Shown: positions 43,101 through 50,460 of the stretch, one piece after another
How the letters are laid out: each line of letters opens with the position of its first letter
Position numbering within the stretch: the first letter of the stretch is position 1
NCBI GenBank assembly: GCA_016182605.1
Contig: JACPGE010000122.1
Span: 124,001-188,000, forward strand
DNA length: 64,000 nucleotides
DNA from: Candidatus Hydrogenedentota bacterium
GTDB taxonomy: Bacteria; Hydrogenedentota; Hydrogenedentia; Hydrogenedentales; JAEUWI01
Direction of reading: 5' to 3'
Position numbers and translations under genes: made by a program
The notes under the pieces: generated by a model
Seen by the model: only the letters and a program-made list of their open reading frames with translations
The model's database searches: none
Told to the model about the DNA's origin: nothing

Positions 43101-45719
43101 TCAGCGGCCCATGTCCACGCGCAATGCGTGCACACCCCGCCGTCCATCGCCCAGAAGCATATCATAGCTGCGGCTATTTTCTGTGGCGCTGGGCGCCTGG
43201 AATGCGGTAATGGCGCCGATGGCGGCGCCGTCCTGCCAGCGCTGGGCTCCTGCGGGCGTGATACCGTGCAGGAGGCCGGCCTGCACCGCCACGAACTCTG
43301 GAAACGGATGGCGCACGACGTGCACGGCGGTGATGCCGGCCATGTCGAGACGCCAGACCGGTTGAAAGGAACCGTTGACCCCCACGAGTTCTTCCGCGCT
43401 CCAGACGAGCCACTCGGGCCCGCTCTGACCGCTCAGTCCCGCCCGGGCCAGCCCGGCGATCTCACTTGAGACGGGCGCGCGCAGTTCGCGAATGCGTGCG
43501 CCGCTTTCCAGGTCGAGCAAGTGAACGCGTCCGCCTTCGAGGGGCACACACAGGTTGTATCCTCCGCGCGAAAGGCCCTTCGCGATCACCGGGGGACCGC
43601 ACAGGCGCGCAGGCAGGACCTGCTCCCAGAGGGTATCACCGGCGGCATTCAAGAGGAGCACCGAGGAAACCGAGTCCGTGACGGCCAGTGGCATCCCGTA
43701 CAGGTTTGGGGGGCCGGCCGCTGGATCGCCGAAAACGGGCAAAGTGATGGCCGCGTCGAAGCTCAACTCCCACTTCAGGCGGGCGGGGCCATCGAAGTCG
43801 AGAAGACGTCCGTCTGCCGTTGCCGCCCACACGTGCGTCGCACCGGCAGCGTCCTTCCAGACGTGCACGGGATTTCCCGCGGGCAACTCTCCTGTAGGAT
43901 AGCGGTAGGGGAAAATCTTCAACTCGTCCATCCACCAGAGATTGCCCCGGTGATCGCCGATGACCACCCAGGGACGCCCGGCCTCATCGGCGCATACCGC
44001 AGGCGCCGTGCGCCAACGGGTTTGCATGCGCTGGGCGCTCTGGGCTTTGCCGGTGTGGCTGACCCAATGCACGTCGCCTGCCTCCGAGGCCAGCACGAAA
44101 GAATCTTTCCCTGCTTCGTCGTGCCATGCGGCCATTCCCAGGGCGGGACCGTCCAGCGGCACAGACCAACGCCGTGCCGGCGCAACGGTGAACGACTGGG
44201 AATAGGTTGATTTCGATCCATCCATTCCCGCCAGCGTCACGTGTATCGCCTCTTCCTGGCCGAGTTGGGTCCTGCCCTGCACGTATCGGGTCCAGCGCGC
44301 ATGCGCGGCTCCTTTGAGGGCGTAGGCCATGCTGGCCGCGCCGATGCTCATGGACTTTGGAATCTCAAACTGCATTTGCCCGCTCATGCTCTTGTCCGTT
44401 GGATTGGAGAGGGCAATCTCGATCGCCTGGCGTTGCACGCCGCCACCCAGTACGCCATCGGGGGCGCTTAGGGCAATCGTACCTTCCGGGCCGAGGGCCG
44501 CTGCGGGCATGCCCGTGAGTAGAAAGGCCTCGGGTGTGGCGGGCACGGCGATTTCCCGTTCCCCGGTGAGGTAGACGGGCGGCAGTTCGTCGCGCACCCA
44601 GCGCTGTTGCAGGGGCGTGAGCTGGCCCGGGAAGGAGAGATCCTGCGCTGTCCCCATCCAGAAGAGCAGTGCCTGGCGATCTCCGTTGGCGAGCCGCCAC
44701 GCGGTGTTGCCTGCCCAGCGCCCGAGCCCCACGCGCGCGTAATCGCGCCAGGCGAAACGCAGGGTGCGCGGCATGCCGGGCACGCCATCGCCGAGGGGCC
44801 AGTTCCCCGCTTGCGCGGCATCAAGCCAAACCACGGTGTCTGAAAAGAGCATGGCCTCAATCAGCGCATCCGTGCCGTGCCCGGCGCTGGCCGCGACGGC
44901 CAGATTGAGCGAGGCGTGATCGCGCCACGCTTCGCCGGCGTAAGGCAGCCAGTGCAGATCCAGCATGCGGTAGAGCGCGTAGTGCCACTCCATCACGGGC
45001 CATTCTGGACGATCGCGCCAGAAGATCAGGTGCAGTTGTTGATCTGGCACGGCTTGCAGGGCGGAAAGCATGCCGCCGGTAAAGGCAAACCACAATGCGC
45101 CCGTTTCCCAGGGTGCGGGTGTGAGCAGGTAGAGTACGGCGTCGGGATTCTCCCGCATCAGGGCTTGAACGAAGCGGCGCCCGCATTCCGCCGCATCGGA
45201 TGCGATGGAGACTCCGGGCGTGGCGGCGAGATCGTAGCCGTCCCAGCGATAGTCGAAGCTGAAGCCTGTAGCGGGTGTTTCGAGTACCACGCCATGCACG
45301 GCCAACTGCCGCGACAAACGCCCGAGCGCTGCGCCCTGGGCGATGAAGTCCCGCTGAAAATCGCGATCGGTGAAGGCTGCGCTCTCGTCCAGGCAGGCGT
45401 GCAGCAGGTTTTTCTCCAGGCCGCTGCGCGTCAAGGTACGGTGCAACAGGCGCACGCTGTCCTGTTGGGGCGTCAAGGTGCGGGCGGTTGGCCCAAGCTG
45501 CGCCGGCACAGGTTCCGGAGAAACTTCCCCGAGATCGATCTCCAGGACGGCCCCGTCGATCCCAAGAGATTGAAGCACGCCGGCGTCTTTTGCGAGCGTT
45601 TCCGTGCCGGCTGTGGAAGACCAGATTACGCTGGGGAATGGCGATGCCTGCGGCACGTGGCCCCCCGACAGGGGTGCCGCCGCCAACAAACATGCTGTGA
45701 GGATAGCGATTGCGGACAC
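43101..45719 (-). CDS. Large secreted protein with C-terminal propeller-like repeats, unknown function
   Basis: The protein has 872 residues with an N-terminal signal (SAIAILTACLLAAAPLSGG). The N-terminal half has TIM-barrel-like content (GIDGAVLEIDLGE, FSFDYRWDGYDL), but no assignable catalytic pair. The C-terminal half (about 590-870) has PQQ/WD-like blades: GNLWWMDEL, ATADGRLLDF, LNAAGDTLWE and LDLESGARIREL. The start is uncertain. GTG at 45719 puts the signal peptide at the N-terminus; the frame stays open to 45905, and the extension is polar and poorly supported. It is divergent from the aldo/keto reductase gene. Confidence 0.72.
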   Translation of the reverse strand: MSAIAILTACLLAAAPLSGGHVPQASPFPSVIWSSTAGTETLAKDAGVLQSLGIDGAVLEIDLGEVSPEPVPAQLGPTARTLTPQQDSVRLLHRTLTRSGLEKNLLHACLDESAAFTDRDFQRDFIAQGAALGRLSRQLAVHGVVLETPATGFSFDYRWDGYDLAATPGVSIASDAAECGRRFVQALMRENPDAVLYLLTPAPWETGALWFAFTGGMLSALQAVPDQQLHLIFWRDRPEWPVMEWHYALYRMLDLHWLPYAGEAWRDHASLNLAVAASAGHGTDALIEAMLFSDTVVWLDAAQAGNWPLGDGVPGMPRTLRFAWRDYARVGLGRWAGNTAWRLANGDRQALLFWMGTAQDLSFPGQLTPLQQRWVRDELPPVYLTGEREIAVPATPEAFLLTGMPAAALGPEGTIALSAPDGVLGGGVQRQAIEIALSNPTDKSMSGQMQFEIPKSMSIGAASMAYALKGAAHARWTRYVQGRTQLGQEEAIHVTLAGMDGSKSTYSQSFTVAPARRWSVPLDGPALGMAAWHDEAGKDSFVLASEAGDVHWVSHTGKAQSAQRMQTRWRTAPAVCADEAGRPWVVIGDHRGNLWWMDELKIFPYRYPTGELPAGNPVHVWKDAAGATHVWAATADGRLLDFDGPARLKWELSFDAAITLPVFGDPAAGPPNLYGMPLAVTDSVSSVLLLNAAGDTLWEQVLPARLCGPPVIAKGLSRGGYNLCVPLEGGRVHLLDLESGARIRELRAPVSSEIAGLARAGLSGQSGPEWLVWSAEELVGVNGSFQPVWRLDMAGITAVHVVRHPFPEFVAVQAGLLHGITPAGAQRWQDGAAIGAITAFQAPSATENSRSYDMLLGDGRRGVHALRVDMGR

Positions 45720-46083
45720 ATGAACTCGCTTTGTGTAAGGAACCCGGGCAACAGACCCTATTCTGTGCCAGCGCGTGCAGGCACTGCCACTTTCAGAGAA
45801 CGACGGTGGAGGCCTTCCGAAGTGACACGATACCCGGGAAGTACCTTGAATTTGGGAAGTGTCGCGCTGCTGGGATACATTTTGCGCTCTGCGCGCGATG
45901 CGCATATTCTGCCAGAGTACATCCGTTTTGTTCCGGATTGACCGGGGTTTGCATCCGGGATTGTGGCAGTCGGACTTTCATCTGGGCGGCGTGATCGTCG
46001 CGCGCTGAGCGGCGCGGGAATCGTTTGGGTTCGCCGGGAATCTTGCGTTACACTGCCTCTTCGCAATAACGCGCGAGGCATTC
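45720..46083. other. Divergent intergenic region
   Basis: These 364 bases separate the large secreted protein gene and the aldo/keto reductase gene. If the secreted protein used an upstream start, part of this would be coding. I see no reliable promoter, repeat or RNA. Confidence 0.5.
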
Positions 46084-46992
46084 ATGAAACGATTCAAAAT
46101 CGCTCCCCAATCCGTAGAAGTTTCCGCTGTGGCCTATGGGGCCTGGCGGCTGGATCAGGATCCCGCAGGCGCCTCCGTGGCGGCTGTGCGGGCAAAGATC
46201 GACGCGTGCCTGGAGTCGGGCATCACCACCTTCGATCATGCCGCGGTCTATGGCGACTACACCTGCGAGGGGCTCTTCGGGAAGGCGTTGAAAGAGGCTC
46301 CGGAACTGCGGGAACAGATGGAGATCGTTACGAAGTGCGGGATCATCGTTCCCGGGGCGACGTATCCCGGCGCGTGGATCGAACACTACGACGCGAGCCC
46401 GGAGAGTATCGAACAGAGTGTTGACCGCTCCCTGCGCGAGCTTCAAACGGAATTTATCGATGTGCTGCTTATACACCGTCCCGACTGGCTCACGAACGCG
46501 GAGGAGACGGCTTCGGGCCTGCGGAAGGTCATCGATTCTGGCAAGGTGGGCAGTGTGGGCGTCTCCAACTATTCGGTGCACCAGTTTGCGTTGCTGCACC
46601 ATTTCCTGGGCGACGCCCCTGCCACCAACCAGGTGGAGATTCATCTGCTGCACATGGACGCGATCTATGATGGCGCCCTCGATCAATGCCAGGCCCTCGG
46701 GGTGCATCCCATGGCGTGGTCTCCCCTGGCCGGGGGACGTCTCTTCAGCAGTGACGCGGAGGATGCGGTGCGCACCCGTGAGGCGCTGGCACGCTTGGGC
46801 GCGGAATACGACGCCACGCCCGATCAAATGGCCCTGGCGTGGGTGGCGGCCCTGCCTTGCCAGCCCCAACTTGTCATCGGCACAAACCAGATTGAACGCA
46901 TCCGCGCGGCCGCTGAGAGCCATAAGATAAAACTCGATCGGCAGCACTGGTATGCCCTCTGGGCTGCGGCCCAGGGACAGAACGTGCCGTGA
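46084..46992 (+). CDS. Aldo/keto reductase
   Basis: The protein has 302 residues with a TIM-barrel AKR fold. The catalytic tetrad can be read as Asp in TTFDHAAVYG, Tyr in the same AVYGDY, Lys in IVTKCG and His in LLIHRPD. The C-terminal NADPH-binding region contains VIGTNQIERI. It is similar to the YdhF branch of AKRs. The next gene, a Tat-signal Gfo/Idh, starts 19 bases later, so the two probably form a sugar-oxidoreduction transcript. The substrate is not evident. Confidence 0.92.
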   Translation: MKRFKIAPQSVEVSAVAYGAWRLDQDPAGASVAAVRAKIDACLESGITTFDHAAVYGDYTCEGLFGKALKEAPELREQMEIVTKCGIIVPGATYPGAWIEHYDASPESIEQSVDRSLRELQTEFIDVLLIHRPDWLTNAEETASGLRKVIDSGKVGSVGVSNYSVHQFALLHHFLGDAPATNQVEIHLLHMDAIYDGALDQCQALGVHPMAWSPLAGGRLFSSDAEDAVRTREALARLGAEYDATPDQMALAWVAALPCQPQLVIGTNQIERIRAAAESHKIKLDRQHWYALWAAAQGQNVP

Positions 46993-47011
46993 GGCACTTG
47001 GAGCGGCTCGC

Positions 47012-48370
47012 ATGGGCACGAACAAACTGACAAGGCGGCGCTTCCTCGGTGCGGCCGCGGGGCTGCCTTTCATCCTGCCTGCGCGCGCGTGGGGTCAAAC
47101 GGTCCCTCCGCCCAGTGAGCGCATTCACGTGGGCCTGATCGGCATCGGCGGACGAGGCCTCGGTAATCTGGATCGCTTCCTCCGGCAGGACGATGTGCAG
47201 GTTGTGGCCATTGCCGATGTGGATCGGCTGCATTACCGGGATCGCCCGTGGGAACAGGGCACGCGTTACGGCCGGGAGGCGGCGAAGGAAGCCGTGGAGC
47301 GCCGCTACAGCGAGGCCATGGCGTCCGGCACCTATAAGGGGCTCAAGGTCCACTCCGATTACCGCGAGGCCTGTGCGGATCCGGAGATAGACGCAGTCGT
47401 TATTTCCACGCCGGATCACTGGCATGCGCTCTGCACCCTGGAAGCGCTGCGCCATGGAAAGGACGTCTTCTGCGAAAAGCCCGTCACCCATCTCTTTGCG
47501 GAGGGGCAGGCCATCTACCGCGAGGCGGCACGGCGTGGCGCGATCTTCCAGGTGGGATCGCAGCAACGATCCGACAAACGCTTCCGGCACGCAGCGAACA
47601 TTGTGCGGAACGGTCTACTGGGCAAGATCATGCGCGTTGAAGTGGGCCTGCCCGCAGGCTTTCCCGCAGCCCAAGGGGACAGCACCATTACCGAGCCGCC
47701 GGAGCATGTGGACTACGACTTCTGGTGCGGCCCCGGGGAGAAGCTGCCTTTCATGGCGGCGCGTTTTCACCGGTGGTGGCGGGGCCACCGCGCCTATGGC
47801 GGCGGCAACATCATGGATTGGATTGGGCACCACAACGACATTGCCCATTGGGCCCTCGACCTGGATCGGAGTGGTCCCACGCGTGTGGAGGCAAAGGGCT
47901 GGACCTTTCCTGAGGGGGCTGTTTACAACACGCCCATCGACTACGAAATCCTGTGCGAATATCCCGGCGGGCTGTCGTGGAGCCTGTCCAGCAAGAACCC
48001 ACTGGGCACGAAGATCATTGGAGAAGACGGCTGGGTCTACGTAAGCCGCAGCTTGACGGACAGCATCGAGTTGGAAGCCTCCGACCCGCGCTGGGTGGAC
48101 GAGAGTTTCGATCCCGGACCGGTGAAGGTCTATGTGTCCAACGACCATACCCGCAATTTCATTGACGGCTGCAAGACGCGCACGGCCTGCATCTGCCCGG
48201 CGGAAACGGGCCACCGTTCGATTACGCCGGGACATTTGGGCTTTGTTTCGCAGGCCCTGGGGCGCCCCCTCCGATGGGATCCGTCGGCGGAAACCGTAAC
48301 GGGCGATGCGGAGGCGCAATCGCTGTTGATGCTGGTGGACTATCGCGCACCGTGGGGGTGGAGTCCCTGA
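47012..48370 (+). CDS. Tat-exported Gfo/Idh/MocA-family oxidoreductase
   Basis: The protein has 452 residues. The N-terminal TRRRFLGAAAGLPFIL is a twin-arginine signal, so the folded, cofactor-loaded enzyme is exported. The Rossmann fold has VGLIGIGGRGLGN, and the EKP motif appears in VFCEKPVTHLF. GGGNIMDWIGHHNDIAHW is the conserved substrate-side motif of PVC- and Bacteroidota-type members, several of which act as glycoside 3-oxidoreductases or glycosidases. The GGAG site is about 8 bases before the ATG. It is the last GC-rich gene before the low-GC island. Confidence 0.93.
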   Translation: MGTNKLTRRRFLGAAAGLPFILPARAWGQTVPPPSERIHVGLIGIGGRGLGNLDRFLRQDDVQVVAIADVDRLHYRDRPWEQGTRYGREAAKEAVERRYSEAMASGTYKGLKVHSDYREACADPEIDAVVISTPDHWHALCTLEALRHGKDVFCEKPVTHLFAEGQAIYREAARRGAIFQVGSQQRSDKRFRHAANIVRNGLLGKIMRVEVGLPAGFPAAQGDSTITEPPEHVDYDFWCGPGEKLPFMAARFHRWWRGHRAYGGGNIMDWIGHHNDIAHWALDLDRSGPTRVEAKGWTFPEGAVYNTPIDYEILCEYPGGLSWSLSSKNPLGTKIIGEDGWVYVSRSLTDSIELEASDPRWVDESFDPGPVKVYVSNDHTRNFIDGCKTRTACICPAETGHRSITPGHLGFVSQALGRPLRWDPSAETVTGDAEAQSLLMLVDYRAPWGWSP

Positions 48371-48373
48371 ATC

Positions 48374-48411
48374 AATTGCTCGATGTCGAACAGTTTCGAC
48401 AAATCGCAATT
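48374..48411. promoter_or_regulatory. Nested inverted repeat at the left edge of the low-GC island
   Basis: The outer arms AATTGC (48374-48379) and GCAATT (48406-48411) enclose the inner arms GTCGAA (48385-48390) and TTCGAC (48395-48400). It begins 3 bases after the Gfo/Idh stop and ends 30 bases before the -35 box of the TcmP promoter. No T-tract follows, so an operator or an element end is more likely than a terminator. Confidence 0.5.
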
Positions 48412-48441
48412 CGTTAGGGATTCTGAACGATAACTTAACTA

Positions 48442-48470
48442 TTGACAAATTGTGGGAAATTTTGTATTTT
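48442..48470 (+). promoter_or_regulatory. Predicted sigma70 promoter of the tcmP-DUF5131 island
   Basis: A perfect TTGACA (48442-48447) is followed by a 17-base spacer and TATTTT (48465-48470) in AT-rich DNA. The TcmP ATG lies 66 bases downstream. Confidence 0.6.
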
Positions 48471-48536
48471 TCGAATATTGGACAAGTAAGTTGCTTTGTG
48501 ATAAGATTTATTCTGAACATTATTTCAGGTGTAGCT

Positions 48537-49649
48537 ATGGCAACTCCCAAGAAAACGCTCTGGCCTATAGAACCTCATACTTTAGCCAAGCATGCCATAC
48601 TTGAGGGCTACCTTCAGGCTTGGTTTGCCATTCTGGGCCAGAAAAGAACCGACATGCTCTATGTCGACGGATTTTGTGGACCGGGCCGTTACCAAGGCGG
48701 AGAGCCTGGTTCTCCGATAGTTGCCCTGGAAGCGGCAAAAAACAACTTAAACAATATCGGCAATAGTAAAGTGCATTTCTGGTTCATTGACGAGAGCCCA
48801 GATCGAATTGCGCATCTTAAAGAAGAATTGTATTCGGCGACAATACCTTCCAATTTTGTGATCGAGGTTCACGCAGGAGAGTTTGAGTCCGTCTTTAGCA
48901 AAAAACTCCAAGAGTTGGAGCGGAGGGCCATTCCGTCATTTGTATTCATCGATCCGTTTGGATTCAAGGGGTTTCCTTACACAATGGTATCACGAATACT
49001 TGCCGTCCAGAGCGCTGAAGTTTTCATAAACCTAATGATTGATGCAATCAACAGATTCATCGAGCACCCGACACCTTCAATTCGCGATCAGATCAGGACC
49101 ACCATCGGACTCGAAAATCTTGCTGACATAGAGGCTTGCCCAGGCTCGAGATTCGACTCCTTACGTCTGCACTACCAGGAACAACTGAAAAGCAAGGCCA
49201 AATTTGTACGCTACTTCGAAATGCGAGACGTCGACGACAGGTCGATCTACGATTTGTTCTTTGCGAGTAATAGTCGTCTGGGTCATGTTAAGATGAAAGA
49301 GTCCATGTGGAACGTTGATCGAGAAGGAAGGTTCCGGTTTTCCGACGCTGAGGATCCGAGTCAGATTTTCTTATTTGACAACGAGGATTCTTGGCGGCCA
49401 ATACTTGAGAAGGAGATAATCCGCACATTCTCCTCTTTTTCTTCTACCGTAGTTAGAGACATCCGTTGTCATATCGAAAATCATACTGCATTCTTGGCCA
49501 CCCACATGAGACAAGCCTTGAAATCGCTTGAATCAATTGGCGAAATCCGTGTAGAAGAACTTAATGAGGATCAAAGCAAGCGCCGTGCTGGCGCCTTCAA
49601 TGACCCTGTAGTGATTTCCTTCAAGAATGTACAAAGGAATCTCCTCTAG
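48537..49649 (+). CDS. tcmP: TcmP-family (three-Cys-motif partner) protein
   Basis: The protein has 370 residues. It shows the TcmP family core: [15 protein letters not shown] with [23 protein letters not shown], and [14 protein letters not shown]. These resemble the nucleotide-binding strands of a Rossmann methyltransferase-like fold. The family is named for its recurrent pairing with the DUF5131 three-Cys-motif protein, encoded here 2 bases downstream. Its biochemical role is not established. Base composition is clearly AT-richer than flanking genes, with many non-GC third positions, pointing to recent transfer. The ATG at 48537 is taken because it begins the conserved N-terminus; the frame stays open to 48450. 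Confidence 0.88.
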   Translation: MATPKKTLWPIEPHTLAKHAILEGYLQAWFAILGQKRTDMLYVDGFCGPGRYQGGEPGSPIVALEAAKNNLNNIGNSKVHFWFIDESPDRIAHLKEELYSATIPSNFVIEVHAGEFESVFSKKLQELERRAIPSFVFIDPFGFKGFPYTMVSRILAVQSAEVFINLMIDAINRFIEHPTPSIRDQIRTTIGLENLADIEACPGSRFDSLRLHYQEQLKSKAKFVRYFEMRDVDDRSIYDLFFASNSRLGHVKMKESMWNVDREGRFRFSDAEDPSQIFLFDNEDSWRPILEKEIIRTFSSFSSTVVRDIRCHIENHTAFLATHMRQALKSLESIGEIRVEELNEDQSKRRAGAFNDPVVISFKNVQRNLL

Positions 49650-49651
49650 AC

Positions 49652-50365
49652 ATGGCCACGCAATCTTCAATAGAGTGGACGGAATCAACCTGGAATCCAC
49701 TCACTGGATGCACAAAAATCAGCCCCGGCTGCAAACACTGTTATGCTGAGCGCATGGCGAAGCGGCTGCAAGCCATGGGCTCTCCCAACTATCGCAACGG
49801 TTTTAAGCTCACTATGCATGAACATGCACTGTCTCTACCGCTTAGCTGGAAGAAACCTCAAACGATATTTGTCAACAGCATGAGCGATCTTTTCCATAAG
49901 GAGGTTCCCACCGAGTTCATACTGCGTGTGTTTGATGTTATGAACGAGGCAAGCTGGCACCGCTATCAACTCTTGACGAAGCGCCCCAGCCGTGTTACCG
50001 CGCTTGAGGGAAAATTGAAATGGGCGCCACATATTTGGATGGGGACGAGTGTTGAGAGCGAATCTTATACTTGGCGAATAGCCGAATTGCGAAAGTGCAG
50101 TGCCAACGTCAAGTTTCTTTCGCTTGAACCTCTCGTCGGCCCCTTGCTTACGCTCCCTCTCAATGACATTGACTGGGTAATCGTGGGCGGAGAATCCGGA
50201 CCCAATGCACGTCCAATGAATCCTGAATGGGTCTTGGACATTCGAGACTCGTGTGTTGCGTCCAACGTACCCTTCTTTTTCAAACAGTGGGGCGGCACGA
50301 ATAAGAAGAAAACCGGCCGCGTGTTGGAAGGGCGCACGTGGGACGAAATGCCAAAGGCCATTTAG
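49652..50365 (+). CDS. DUF5131 (phage Gp37/Gp68) three-Cys-motif protein
   Basis: The protein has 237 residues. The N-terminal signature [15 protein letters not shown] continues to Cys27 and Cys30 (C20-x6-C27-x2-C30, then YAERMAKRL), a cysteine triad that could bind an iron-sulfur cluster in a radical-SAM-like way. [15 protein letters not shown] and FFFKQWGG near the C-terminus are family marks. The family is common in phages and mobile regions and is of unknown activity. It is translationally linked to TcmP (2-base gap, AAAGGA upstream). Composition matches TcmP, not the flanks. Confidence 0.92.
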   Translation: MATQSSIEWTESTWNPLTGCTKISPGCKHCYAERMAKRLQAMGSPNYRNGFKLTMHEHALSLPLSWKKPQTIFVNSMSDLFHKEVPTEFILRVFDVMNEASWHRYQLLTKRPSRVTALEGKLKWAPHIWMGTSVESESYTWRIAELRKCSANVKFLSLEPLVGPLLTLPLNDIDWVIVGGESGPNARPMNPEWVLDIRDSCVASNVPFFFKQWGGTNKKKTGRVLEGRTWDEMPKAI

Positions 50366-50460
50366 TCTGAAGTTGCCGACACGGCGGATCCGGGCATTGG
50401 CCAAGTAACGTTCGTGCACGATATTCCTGGAGCCCCGCCTGGACCGAAACCTTTTCCCCC

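Noticed and set aside
45720-45905. N-terminal extension of the large secreted protein
   Set aside because: The extension is polar with no homology and would place the signal peptide about 60 residues from the start.
48371-50460. Prophage or integrative element with att sites
   Set aside because: There is no integrase, tRNA edge or flanking direct repeat around the tcmP-DUF5131 pair. Only composition and the inverted repeat suggest transfer.
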